From NCBI GenBank assembly GCA_035560415.1, contig DATMZG010000139.1, forward strand, positions 1-27,009: a stretch of DNA of 27,009 nt, in the 5' to 3' direction. Below are positions 6,351-14,684 of this stretch, one piece after another. The notes under the pieces are model-generated. The model saw only the letters and a program-made list of their open reading frames with translations, searched no databases and had not been told where the DNA came from. How positions within the stretch are numbered: the stretch's first letter is position 1; every line of letters begins with the position of its first letter. The DNA is from DATMXT01 sp035560415 (GTDB lineage: Bacteria; Bacillota; Clostridia; Oscillospirales; Feifaniaceae). The translations under genes were made by a program, and so were the position numbers.

Positions 6351-9300
6351 ATGCGTCAATTTGTCCACCTCCATGTCCACTCCGAATACAGCCTGCTCGA
6401 CGGCGCCTGCCGCATTGAAAAGCTGCCGCAGGCCGCGGCCGACGCCGGTCAGAGCGCCATCGCCATCACTGACCACGGCGTGATGTACGGCGTCATCGAC
6501 TTCTACAAGGCCTGCAAAAAGACCGGTGTCAAGCCCATCATCGGCTGCGAGGTCTACACCGCCCCCCGCTCGAGGTTTGACAAGACCCGCGAGCGGGACG
6601 GCAGGGCGGGCCACCTTGTGCTGCTTTGCAAAGATGAAACCGGCTACAAAAATCTCATGAAAATTGTCAGCGACGCCTTCACCGAAGGGTTTTACGGCAA
6701 GCCCCGCACCGATTTGACGGTGCTGAGGGAACACGCTGAGGGGCTTGTCTGCCTTTCGGCCTGCCTTGCGGGCGACGTGCCGGCGGCGCTTCTTGCCGGC
6801 GACTACGAGGGCGCAAAGGCCATCGCAAAGGAATACAAGGAGATTTTCGGCGCGGACTACTACATTGAGCTGCAGGACCACGGGCTTGCCGAGCAGCGGG
6901 CCATTCTCGCTAAGCTCGTGCAGCTTGCCGAGGAGCTCGACATCCCCCTTGTCGCCACAAACGACATCCACTACCTCGCCCGCGAGGACGCCGAGGCCCA
7001 GAAAGTGCTCATGGCGGTCCAGATGGGCAAGACGGTGGACGACGAGACCGCGATGTTCTTTGAGACCGAGGAGTTCTACCTCAAGACCGGCGACGAGATG
7101 GAGGCGCTCTTTGACCGCTACCGCGGCGCGATTGACAACACGCTGGTCATCGCGGACAAGTGCAACCTGGACTTCGAGTTCGGGGCCCATCACCTGCCCC
7201 GCTTTGAGGTGCCGGAAGGCGTGACTCCTGCGGCACTCCTGAAAGAAAAAGCGCTTGCAGGCTTTGCCCGCAGGTGGCCCGCCGGAAACGGGGAAGCCGC
7301 CGGGCGGCTCGACTATGAGCTTGCCGTCATTGAGAGCATGGGGTTTACCGACTACTTTCTCATCGTGGAGGACTTCATCTCCTATTCCAAAAACCACGGC
7401 ATCGCGGTGGGGCCGGGCCGGGGCTCTGCGGCAGGTTCGGTCGTCTCCTACTGCCTTGGCATCACCGACATCGACCCCTTGAAGTACAACCTCCTCTTCG
7501 AGCGGTTTTTGAACCCCGAGCGCATCAGTATGCCGGATATCGACATCGACTTCTGCTTTGAACGGCGCGGCGAGGTCATCGACTACGTCTCCCGCAAGTA
7601 CGGCAGGGACCATGTGGCCCAGATCGTCACTTTCGGCACCATGAAAGCCCGCGCCGCCATCAGAGACGTGGGCAGGGCGCTTGGCATCCCCTACGGGGAG
7701 GTCGACGTGGTGGCAAAGCTTGTGCCAAACGAGCTCGGCATGACGCTTGAAAAAGCGCTTTCGGTCAGCCCGCCCTTACGGGAGGCCTGCGCCGCAAACC
7801 CCACGATCGCCCGGCTTGTCGACATGGCGGGGCGGCTTGAGGACATGCCCCGGCACAGCTCCATCCACGCGGCCGGCATCATCATCACGAGGGACCCCGT
7901 CGACTGCTACGTGCCGCTGCAAAAGGCGGACGAGCTATTAGTCACCCAGTACCCGATGGGGACCTTGGAGGAGCTGGGGCTCTTAAAAATGGACTTTCTG
8001 GGGCTTCGCACCCTCACCCTCATTCAAAAGGCCGAGGAGATGATACAGGTCCGCACGCCGGGGTTCTCGATGGACGGCATGCCGCCCGACGACCCGAAGG
8101 TCTACAAAATGCTGGCAAAAGCCGATACGGCCGGCGTGTTCCAGTTTGAATCGGGCGGCATGCGACAGGTGCTGCTCGGCATGGAGCCCCGCGGCTTTGA
8201 GGACATCGTGGCCGCCGTCGCCCTCTTTCGGCCGGGCCCCATGGACTCCATCCCCCGCTACACCGAAAACAAAAAGCACCCGGAGCGCATCACTTACAAG
8301 TCGCCGCTGCTCGAGGACATCCTCGACGTGACTTACGGCTGCATCGTCTATCAGGAGCAGGTCATGGCCATTGTGCAAAAGTTAGCGGGCTTTTCGTTGG
8401 GGCGGGCCGACCTCGTGCGCCGGGCCATGAGTAAGAAAAAGCACTCGGTCATGGAGCAGGAGCGCAAAAACTTCATTCACGGAATTGTGGCCCCGGACGG
8501 CGCCGTCGAGGTCGAAGGCTGCATCCGCCGGGGCATCCCGGAGCAGGTCGCAAGCGACATCTTCGACGAGATGGCGTCCTTTGCAAGCTACGCCTTCAAC
8601 AAGTCCCACGCGGCGGCCTACGCGCTTGTCGCCTACCGCACCGCTTATCTCAAACTGCACCACCCGGCCGAATTCATGGCGGCGCTTCTGACGACGGTGC
8701 TCGACTCGACCGACAAGGTGGCCGAGTACATCGGCGAGGCCGGCAAGATGGGGCTCACGGTGCTGCCCCCCTCCATCAACTGTAGCCATGCGGGCTTTAC
8801 GGTCGAGGCGGGCGCCATCCGGTTCGGGCTCGTGGCCATCAAGAACATCGGCTACCACGTCATTGAGGCGGTCATCGCCGAGCGGAAAAACGAGGGGCCT
8901 TTTGAAAACCTGCGCCAGTTTATTGAGCGCATGGAGGGCAGAGACCTCAACAAAAAGACGGTCTTTTCGCTCATTTGCGCCGGCGCCTTTGACGGCATGG
9001 GGCCAAACCGGGCCCAGATGCTCCAAATGTACGAGCTTTTGATGGACGAGGCGGCGGGCTCCCGGCAGAGCAACGTCGAGGGTCAGCTGAACCTCTTCGG
9101 CTCGACGACGGCGGCCCTCCCCCGCCGTTGGCCCGACGTGCCGGAGCTGGCGCTGCGGGACCTGCTGGCCTACGAAAAGGAGGCCACCGGGCTCTACCTC
9201 TCGGGCCACCCGCTGTCGGAATACGCCCCCGCCATAAAGGCGGCGGGCGGCGTCGCGATGCGGGAAGTGCTGCGGGCCGGCACTGAGGGGGCACTCTGTC

Positions 9301-9839
9301 AGGACGGCCAGTATGTCACGGTCGGGGGCATTGTGACGGCGCGGCGGCTCAAGACGACAAAATCGAACAACCAGATGGCCTTTATCACGCTCGAGGACAT
9401 GACGGGCAGTGTGGACTGCATCGTCTTCGCCTCCGTGCTGCAAAAATATGACGAGCTCTTAAAAAAGGACGCCGTCATCGGTATGCGTGGCCGGGTGTCG
9501 GTCAAGGAGGACGAGGACGTCACGCTGGTGCCCTCCGAGGTCTGGCTGCTCGAGGCCGGCCGGCCGCAGACGCAGGCCTGCCCCTCCCCCAAGAAAAGCG
9601 CGCCCGCCGGGCTCTACCTCAAAGTGCCGGGCGAGGACTGCCCGCAGCTTGCGCAGGCAGAGCGGGTCATGCGCATCTTTAACGGCATGACGCCCGTGTA
9701 CGCGAGGCTTTGCGACACCGGAGCCATGGTAAAGCTCTCACTTCGCATTGCGGAGGAGAAATACGTGGAGGGCGAGCTCAAAGCGCTGCTCGGGGAGGAC
9801 AACGTCGTCCTGCTCGGCGGCTCACCCTCACAAAGATAA
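6351..9839 (+). CDS. dnaE: DNA polymerase III alpha subunit, DnaE1-like
   Basis: Replicative C-family DNA polymerase. The 1162 residues have the DnaE order: N-terminal PHP domain from 'HLHVHSEYSLLDGA' (about 5-210); catalytic palm with 'GPGRGSAAGS' near 355 and two catalytic aspartates in 'MPDIDIDF' near 395-402; a third in 'MDFLGLRTL' near 547; fingers; a helix-hairpin-helix region; a beta-clamp binding motif QLNLF at 912-916; and an OB fold from about 985 ('VTVGGIVTARRLK'). There is no embedded 3'-5' exonuclease, which separates it from PolC. Bacillota normally carry PolC as well, and DnaE is then thought to extend primers. The ATG follows AAAGGA. pfkA follows after 19 bases, an arrangement common in Clostridia. 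Confidence 0.97.
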   Translation: MRQFVHLHVHSEYSLLDGACRIEKLPQAAADAGQSAIAITDHGVMYGVIDFYKACKKTGVKPIIGCEVYTAPRSRFDKTRERDGRAGHLVLLCKDETGYKNLMKIVSDAFTEGFYGKPRTDLTVLREHAEGLVCLSACLAGDVPAALLAGDYEGAKAIAKEYKEIFGADYYIELQDHGLAEQRAILAKLVQLAEELDIPLVATNDIHYLAREDAEAQKVLMAVQMGKTVDDETAMFFETEEFYLKTGDEMEALFDRYRGAIDNTLVIADKCNLDFEFGAHHLPRFEVPEGVTPAALLKEKALAGFARRWPAGNGEAAGRLDYELAVIESMGFTDYFLIVEDFISYSKNHGIAVGPGRGSAAGSVVSYCLGITDIDPLKYNLLFERFLNPERISMPDIDIDFCFERRGEVIDYVSRKYGRDHVAQIVTFGTMKARAAIRDVGRALGIPYGEVDVVAKLVPNELGMTLEKALSVSPPLREACAANPTIARLVDMAGRLEDMPRHSSIHAAGIIITRDPVDCYVPLQKADELLVTQYPMGTLEELGLLKMDFLGLRTLTLIQKAEEMIQVRTPGFSMDGMPPDDPKVYKMLAKADTAGVFQFESGGMRQVLLGMEPRGFEDIVAAVALFRPGPMDSIPRYTENKKHPERITYKSPLLEDILDVTYGCIVYQEQVMAIVQKLAGFSLGRADLVRRAMSKKKHSVMEQERKNFIHGIVAPDGAVEVEGCIRRGIPEQVASDIFDEMASFASYAFNKSHAAAYALVAYRTAYLKLHHPAEFMAALLTTVLDSTDKVAEYIGEAGKMGLTVLPPSINCSHAGFTVEAGAIRFGLVAIKNIGYHVIEAVIAERKNEGPFENLRQFIERMEGRDLNKKTVFSLICAGAFDGMGPNRAQMLQMYELLMDEAAGSRQSNVEGQLNLFGSTTAALPRRWPDVPELALRDLLAYEKEATGLYLSGHPLSEYAPAIKAAGGVAMREVLRAGTEGALCQDGQYVTVGGIVTARRLKTTKSNNQMAFITLEDMTGSVDCIVFASVLQKYDELLKKDAVIGMRGRVSVKEDEDVTLVPSEVWLLEAGRPQTQACPSPKKSAPAGLYLKVPGEDCPQLAQAERVMRIFNGMTPVYARLCDTGAMVKLSLRIAEEKYVEGELKALLGEDNVVLLGGSPSQR

Positions 9840-9858
9840 AAATCGGAGGCTGGCATTT

Positions 9859-10842
9859 ATGAGAACAATCGGCGTGCTCACATCCGGCGGCGACGCGCCC
9901 GGCATGAACGCGGCCATTCGCGCCGTCGTGCGGGGCGGCATTTTGCAGGGGCTGACGGTCGTCGGCATCGGCCACGGATATCAGGGGCTTGTCGAGGGCG
10001 AGCTCATTCCGCTGCCCATGCGCTCGGTCTCGGGCCATCTCCACCGGGGCGGCACGCTTCTCGCCACCGCCCGCTCGGACGACTTCATGACTGAGGCCGG
10101 CTTTGCGAAAGCCCTTGCCACCCTGAATCAAAACGGCATTGACGGGCTTGCCGTCATCGGCGGCGACGGCTCCTACCGCGGCGCACTGGCGCTTGCCAAG
10201 GCCGGCATTCAGGTCGTCGGCATCCCCGGCACCATTGACAACGACATTCCGGGCACCGAGTACACAATTGGGTTTGACACCGCAGTCAACACCTGCGTTG
10301 AGCTCTCCGACAAGCTGCGGGACACCGCCCAGTCCCACGAGCGGTGCAGCGTCATTGAGGTCATGGGCCGCCACTGCGGCAACATCGCCTTAGCGGCCGG
10401 TCTTGCCTGCGGCGCGACCGCCATTTTAGTGCCCGAAATCGCAACCGATTTCGAGCAGGACATCCTGACCCGCATTGACGAGACCCGCTCGACCGGCAAG
10501 CGGCATTTCATTCTGATTGTCAGCGAGGGGGTCTTCGGGGAGGGCTTCCCCTTTAAGGACTCGGCCGAAATTGCGGCGGCCGTGACTGAGCGGCTTGGCG
10601 TGCCCGCCCGCACGACGGTGCTGGGGCATGTGCAGCGGGGCGGCAATCCGACGGCCCGAGACCGCATCATCGCGGCCGAAATGGGATATTACGCGGCTGA
10701 GCTGCTCTCCCGCAAGGGCAGTCCCAAAGCGGTCTGCTACAGGGACGGCAAGGTCTGCGACCGGGACCTCGCGGCGGCTCTCGCCATGCCAAAGCCCTTT
10801 GACTTTGAGCAGTACCGCATGGCCATGGCGGTCAGCGGGTAA
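9859..10842 (+). CDS. pfkA: ATP-dependent 6-phosphofructokinase
   Basis: Phosphorylates fructose-6-phosphate to fructose-1,6-bisphosphate, the committed step of glycolysis. The protein has 327 residues. The reading frame is open further upstream into dnaE, but the start is ATG at 9859, preceded by GGAGG, which gives the family N-terminus 'MRTIGVLTSGGDAPGMNAAI'. The nucleotide loop reads GGDGS (101-105); Gly104 is the residue of ATP-dependent enzymes, where PPi-dependent ones carry Asp. TIDND (125-129) contains catalytic Asp127, and Arg162 and Arg171 of the substrate site fall at the same numbers as in E. coli PfkA. It ends the hprK operon; pyk, which often follows in Clostridia, is not here. 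Confidence 0.97.
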   Translation: MRTIGVLTSGGDAPGMNAAIRAVVRGGILQGLTVVGIGHGYQGLVEGELIPLPMRSVSGHLHRGGTLLATARSDDFMTEAGFAKALATLNQNGIDGLAVIGGDGSYRGALALAKAGIQVVGIPGTIDNDIPGTEYTIGFDTAVNTCVELSDKLRDTAQSHERCSVIEVMGRHCGNIALAAGLACGATAILVPEIATDFEQDILTRIDETRSTGKRHFILIVSEGVFGEGFPFKDSAEIAAAVTERLGVPARTTVLGHVQRGGNPTARDRIIAAEMGYYAAELLSRKGSPKAVCYRDGKVCDRDLAAALAMPKPFDFEQYRMAMAVSG

Positions 10843-10859
10843 AAAGCGCAGTTTAAGAA

Positions 10860-10898
10860 AAGAGCGCATCTCCAAAATTCATTTGGGGGTGCGCTCTT
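10860..10898. terminator. Strong bidirectional terminator after pfkA
   Basis: Arms 10860-10876 and 10882-10898 pair over 17 bp, with two G-T wobbles, around the loop ATTCA. TTTATTTT follows on the plus strand and an A-rich stretch precedes it. It ends the hprK-pfkA operon and can also serve the converging acyltransferase transcript. Confidence 0.88.
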
Positions 10899-10927
10899 TA
10901 TTTTAAGCAGCTTTCTTTCGTCACTCT

Positions 10928-11437
10928 TCAGTCTTTCCAGTGGTGATAGGTGTTGTCGGGCGGGGTCCCTGCCACCAGCACCCGGGGCTTTGGCATGACG
11001 ACGGTGGCGTTATCCGGCACGTCGTCGACGACGACGCAGTTTGCGCCGATGCGCACATTGTCGCCGATTTTCACATTGCCGATGACCTTGGCCCCCGCAC
11101 CGATGTAGACGTTGCGCCCGATGGTCGGCGCTCCGAACCGCCTGCTGCCCTCCGACGTGACCGAGCCCACCGTCACCTGGTGGAAAATGGTGCAGCCCTC
11201 GCCGATGGTGGCCCCAAGCGAAATGAAAATACCGTTTAACTGATGCGGCGTCTCAAACGGGGTGATGGCCGCCCGCACCGGAATGCTGGCGTTGTACCGC
11301 CGCTGAATGCGCTCAATGCGCATGCGAAGGAGCTTGCCAAGTAGCCCCTGCGCCTTTTGGGCGCGGCGGTAGAGCGCCCAGTGCCGTTTTGTGTAGTCCG
11401 GCAAAAAAAGCTGCCGGATTGCCCGCAACATGTCCAC
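10928..11437 (-). CDS. Hexapeptide-repeat acyltransferase (serine acetyltransferase-like)
   Basis: A 169-residue protein of the left-handed beta-helix acyltransferase superfamily, which moves acetyl or other acyl groups from acyl-CoA. A short basic helical N-terminus (1-50) is followed by imperfect hexapeptide repeats from about 72 to 140 ('GATIGEG', 'PTIGRNVYIGAGAKVIGNV', 'KIGDNVRIGANCVV'), and the likely catalytic His86 lies in FHQVTVG. The C-terminal 'PKPRVLVAGTPP' is usual for CysE-like enzymes. The DHGTG motif and long N-terminal domain of true CysE are missing, so O-acetylation of a sugar or cell-surface molecule is as likely as serine acetylation. The start is GTG at 11437, four bases after GGAGG; ATG at 11431 is a possible alternative. 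It is codirectional with the two-component genes, 89 bases behind them. Confidence 0.8.
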   Translation of the reverse strand: MDMLRAIRQLFLPDYTKRHWALYRRAQKAQGLLGKLLRMRIERIQRRYNASIPVRAAITPFETPHQLNGIFISLGATIGEGCTIFHQVTVGSVTSEGSRRFGAPTIGRNVYIGAGAKVIGNVKIGDNVRIGANCVVVDDVPDNATVVMPKPRVLVAGTPPDNTYHHWKD

Positions 11438-11526
11438 GTTGCCTCCTTCATGTTATGCCATTCCGAACGGGCGTCGCCCACCGGAGCCGCGATTATGAAC
11501 CATTGTCTTTGCGGCGGAATTTTCCG
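11438..11526 (-). other. Spacer between the response regulator and the acyltransferase gene
   Basis: This 89-base gap carries a short inverted repeat (11514-11519 with 11522-11527) overlapping the regulator stop codon, without a T-run. It also carries the GGAGG ribosome binding site of the acyltransferase. A minus-strand CATAAT is present but has no acceptable -35. The acyltransferase may be a third member of the two-component operon. Confidence 0.4.
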
Positions 11527-12201
11527 CTATTCGGCCGCCATCCGGTAGCCGACCCCGATGTCGGTCAGGATATAGCGGGGCTCGGCCGGGTTTTGCTCGA
11601 TTTTGCGGCGGATGTTGGCCATGTTGACCCGTAAAATCTTGTTGTCCTGCGGAATGTAGTCCCCCCATACGCTGCGCATGATAAAATCGTAGGTATAGGG
11701 CAGCCCCGGAGACTTGGCCAGAAGCTCGACAATCCGGTATTCGTTTTGGGTCAGGTGCACCTCAATGCCGTCGACCGTCACGATGCGGCGGGCAAAGTCC
11801 ACGACGAGCCCGTCAAGGGCGTAGCTCATGGCGGCGGCTTCCTTGCGGCGCAAGGCGCTGCGCACCCGGGCCAGAAGCTCCTGCGTGCCAAACGGCTTTG
11901 TCACATAGTCGGTCGCGCCCATGTCGAGCGCCGACACCTTGTCGTTTTCCCGCTCTCTGGCCGACACGATGATGACAGGGCCGCCGTACCAGTTTTTGAG
12001 CTGGGCCAGCACCGCCATTCCATCCATATCCGGAAGGCCTAAGTCAAGCAGGATGACGTCGGGCGGCAGGGCGGCCGCCGAGTGCAGCGCCTTTGCCCCG
12101 TCGGGGGCAATTTGCGTCTCAAAGCCCTCCGCCGTCAGAAGCGTCTCAAGAAAGCGGGCGATGATCTCGTCGTCTTCGACAATCAGAATATTTTCCTTCA
12201 T
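11527..12201 (-). CDS. KdpE-like OmpR-family response regulator
   Basis: A 224-residue transcription regulator. The receiver domain (1-118) has the acidic pair Asp10-Asp11, phospho-acceptor Asp53 in 'DVILLDLGLPDMDG', Ser80 and Lys102 in 'TKPFG'. The OmpR/PhoB winged helix (about 125-222) includes 'LTQNEYRIVELLAKSPG' and ends in 'RYILTDIGVGYRM'. The sequence resembles KdpE most closely, but no kdpFABC potassium-pump genes are nearby, so the target is unknown. Its start overlaps the end of the kinase gene by 4 bases, so the pair is co-translated. Confidence 0.93.
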   Translation of the reverse strand: MKENILIVEDDEIIARFLETLLTAEGFETQIAPDGAKALHSAAALPPDVILLDLGLPDMDGMAVLAQLKNWYGGPVIIVSARERENDKVSALDMGATDYVTKPFGTQELLARVRSALRRKEAAAMSYALDGLVVDFARRIVTVDGIEVHLTQNEYRIVELLAKSPGLPYTYDFIMRSVWGDYIPQDNKILRVNMANIRRKIEQNPAEPRYILTDIGVGYRMAAE

Positions 12202-13226
12202 ACCTCTTCCTCCTCAGCCGGAAGCGTGAATCTGAAAATCGCGCCCCCGCCCCCCCTGTTTTGACAGGTGATTTCGCCGCCGTGCGCCCGGACGATGGCC
12301 CGGCAGAGCGACAGCCCGATTCCGAGCCCCCGCGAGCTGTCGGGCGGGCGCTGCCTGCCCCCCTTAAAGATGGTTCCCTGTTGGCCCACCGGGATTCCCC
12401 GCCCTCTGTCGGCCACTGAAATGGCCGCCATTCCGCCAAGCGGCGGCTCAATTTCAACCGTGATGGGCGGGGCCGCGTATTTGTAGGCGTTTTCAATGAG
12501 GTTGATGAGCACCCGCTCAATGAGCGCCGCATCGGCCCACACAATGACAAGGCTGTCCGGCGCCTTGATGGTGATGTCGCTGCCCGAGAGCCTCGAGCGG
12601 CACCGGGCCACGGCCTGATAGACGATCTCCTCCGCCGGCTGCGCCTCAGTAAAAAGCGCCGCACGGCCCTCCATGCGGGTGGCCGACAACACGTTTTCCG
12701 CCATGTTTAAGAGCCACTCGGCGTCGTCCTTGATGTCGGTCACGAGCGACCGGCGGTCGGCGTCGGCCAGCTTGTCCCAGCTTTGAAGCAGCATGGAGGA
12801 CGAGCCGATGACCGACGTCAGGGGCGTTCTCAGGTCGTGGGAGACCGAGCGCAAAAGGTCGGCGCGGGTCTTTTCGACCTCCGCGATTCTCACGAGCGCC
12901 GCCTGCTCCTTGCCGCGGGTGGCCAGCATGCTGGTCAGGGCCGACACCGCGAACATGGAGATGAAGGTCACAGGATACCCCGCCAGCAAAAAGTTGAAGG
13001 CCAAATACGGATAGGTGACAAAATAGTTGGAGCCGACGACGCCGCCGGCCGAGGCCACAAGCCCCCAGCCGTACCCCTCGGTCTGCATGGCGACGAGGTA
13101 GACGGCCAAAATGAAAACGAGGTTGACCTCTCTGACGTTGCCGACCCACTTTAAGAGCCAGGCGGCACCCGTGGCGGCGGCCATGATGGCGAGCGTAAAA
13201 AGCCCGTCGCGCACATTGCGTCCCAC
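12198..13226 (-). CDS. KdpD-like membrane sensor histidine kinase (short form)
   Basis: A 342-residue kinase. Three to four membrane helices (about residues 6-105 from the chosen start) form a DUF4118-like KdpD transmembrane domain. A HisKA domain follows with phosphorylated His130 in 'SVSHDLRTPLTSVIG', then an HATPase domain with N-box 'NLIENAYKYA', G1 'DRGRGIP' and G2 'GLGIGLSL'. The KdpD universal-stress and N-terminal sensor domains of about 400 residues are missing, so this is the short form. The frame is open upstream to 13310, but the promoter at 13249-13277 lies inside that extension. The GTG at 13226, preceded by GAGGGGGTGG, is therefore the start. It partners the response regulator, which overlaps it by 4 bases. 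Confidence 0.9.
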   Translation of the reverse strand: MGRNVRDGLFTLAIMAAATGAAWLLKWVGNVREVNLVFILAVYLVAMQTEGYGWGLVASAGGVVGSNYFVTYPYLAFNFLLAGYPVTFISMFAVSALTSMLATRGKEQAALVRIAEVEKTRADLLRSVSHDLRTPLTSVIGSSSMLLQSWDKLADADRRSLVTDIKDDAEWLLNMAENVLSATRMEGRAALFTEAQPAEEIVYQAVARCRSRLSGSDITIKAPDSLVIVWADAALIERVLINLIENAYKYAAPPITVEIEPPLGGMAAISVADRGRGIPVGQQGTIFKGGRQRPPDSSRGLGIGLSLCRAIVRAHGGEITCQNRGGGGAIFRFTLPAEEEEV

Positions 13227-13248
13227 CTTGCCACCCCCTCTTTTCAAG

Positions 13249-13277
13249 AGTATACCGCGAAGTCGGCCAAAATGCAA
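13249..13277 (-). promoter_or_regulatory. Sigma-A promoter of the two-component operon
   Basis: Minus-strand TTGCAT (13272-13277) and TATACT (13249-13254) are separated by exactly 17 bases. Transcription would start near 13242, about 16 bases before the GTG of the kinase. Its -35 box directly touches the -35 box of the divergent M20 promoter. Confidence 0.7.
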
Positions 13278-13306
13278 TTGAAAAGGCTTTCTCCCCATAG
13301 TATAAT
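13278..13306 (+). promoter_or_regulatory. Sigma-A promoter of the M20 pair
   Basis: TTGAAA (13278-13283), a 17-base spacer and perfect TATAAT (13301-13306) lie about 40 bases before the ATG of the first M20 gene. AGGAGG at 13331-13336 is the ribosome binding site. Confidence 0.8.
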
Positions 13307-13346
13307 TCATTTAAGTTATCCATTTTGAAGAGGAGGCGCACCTTTT

Positions 13347-14663
13347 ATGTATGAGTCCATACTGTCTGCAGTCAGCGGCGCCAAAGAAACGGTCATGGAG
13401 ACCGCCCAGTACCTGTGGGACCACCCCGAGACCGGCTACCGGGAGACCGAGAGCAGCCGGCATGTCGCCGACAAGCTGCGGGAACTGGGGCTCACGGTCA
13501 GGGAGTTTGACATTCCGGGCTGCGTCGCCGTCTACGACACCGGACGGCCCGGGCCAAACATCTGCATCATGGGGGAACTCGACTCCCTCATCATTTTCGA
13601 CCACCCGGACTGCAACGAAAAGGGCTATGTCCACGCCTGCGCCCACCACATGCAGACGGCCGCCATGCTGGGCGCCGCATATGGGCTGCTGAAGTCGGAC
13701 GCAAAGGACAAACTCTGCGGCAAGCTGACCTTCGTGGCCGTGCCCGCCGAGGAGTGCATTGAGCTCGCTTTCAGAGAGGAGCTGCGCAAGGCCGGAAAAA
13801 TCCGCTACTACGGCGGCAAGCCCGAATTTTTGGCCCGCGGTGTCTTTGACGGGGTCGACATCTCAATGATGTGCCACGGCGCCACCCACAGGGAGGACGA
13901 GGCCGTCTGGATGTGCGGCACCAGCAACGGCATGGTGGGCAAAATCATCCACTACACAGGCGTCGCCTGCCACGCGGCAAGCCCGCACAAGGGCGTCAAC
14001 GCCCTCTATGCTGCGACCTTGGGCCTCTCGGCCGTCAACGCCGTCCGGGAGAAGTTTGAGGAGAAGGACTACATCCGGGTCCACCCCATCATGACCCGCG
14101 GCGGCGACGTCGTCAATGCCATTCCCGACCACGCCGAGCTCGAGACCTATGTCCGCTCGGCAAGCGTAAAGGGCATGGTGGCGGCGGCGGGGGCCGTTGA
14201 CCGCGCCTTTGTCGGCGGCGCCGTCTCCATGGGCTGCGAGTGCCGCATTTCGACCAAGGCCGGCTATATGCCGACCACCGTCTCGAATGAGCTCACGGAG
14301 CTCTGTATGGAGGTCATTCCGGCCGTCACCGGCAAAAAGACCTCCCTCGACCCCCACGAGACCGGCTCGACCGACATGGGCGACATCTCGACCCTCATGC
14401 CGACCATGCAGTTCAACGTCGGCGGCTCGGTGGGCGCCTACCACAGCAAGGATTTGGTTGTCCCGGAGCGCAGCCGCGAGGCCATGTACTTAAACGGCGG
14501 CAGGGTCATGGCGGCCGTCGCCTTCGAGCTTTTGAAAGACGGCGGCAAAAAGGCGGCGGAAATCGTTACGGCCTACAAGCCGGAGTTTGCGACTCCGGCC
14601 GAGTACATGGAGCTGGCCGACTCCTTTTTTTCCGAAAAAACTTATAAAATCGACATCGATTAA
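13347..14663 (+). CDS. M20-family (M20D-like) amidohydrolase, copy 1
   Basis: A 438-residue zinc-dependent amidohydrolase/peptidase of the M20 superfamily, nearest in style to the aminobenzoyl-glutamate (AbgB) and amino-acylase branch. The probable metal ligands are kept: Cys and His in 'HACAHH' (about residue 97), Glu in 'PAEE', His in 'MCHGATH' and a late His in 'GAYHS'. The central lid/dimerisation domain (about 190-310) contains 'ACHAASPHKGVNALYA', and 'GSTDMGDIS' precedes the last ligand. The usual motif HACGHDxH is altered to HACAHHMQ. Substrates may be N-acyl or peptide-linked amino acids, but sequence does not decide. No signal peptide is visible, so it is cytoplasmic. AGGAGG lies 10 bases before the ATG. 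A near-identical gene follows after 21 bases. Confidence 0.9.
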   Translation: MYESILSAVSGAKETVMETAQYLWDHPETGYRETESSRHVADKLRELGLTVREFDIPGCVAVYDTGRPGPNICIMGELDSLIIFDHPDCNEKGYVHACAHHMQTAAMLGAAYGLLKSDAKDKLCGKLTFVAVPAEECIELAFREELRKAGKIRYYGGKPEFLARGVFDGVDISMMCHGATHREDEAVWMCGTSNGMVGKIIHYTGVACHAASPHKGVNALYAATLGLSAVNAVREKFEEKDYIRVHPIMTRGGDVVNAIPDHAELETYVRSASVKGMVAAAGAVDRAFVGGAVSMGCECRISTKAGYMPTTVSNELTELCMEVIPAVTGKKTSLDPHETGSTDMGDISTLMPTMQFNVGGSVGAYHSKDLVVPERSREAMYLNGGRVMAAVAFELLKDGGKKAAEIVTAYKPEFATPAEYMELADSFFSEKTYKIDID

Positions 14664-14684
14664 ATCCCATTTCAGGAGGCCGAC

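Noticed and set aside
6273..7613. Long opposite-strand open frame over the whiA end and dnaE
   Set aside because: Same GC-driven shadow effect. No ribosome binding site or family match, and both plus-strand genes are clear.
13227..13310. N-terminal extension of the histidine kinase to an ATG at 13310
   Set aside because: The promoter at 13249-13277 lies inside this extension, and the GTG at 13226 has a good ribosome binding site.
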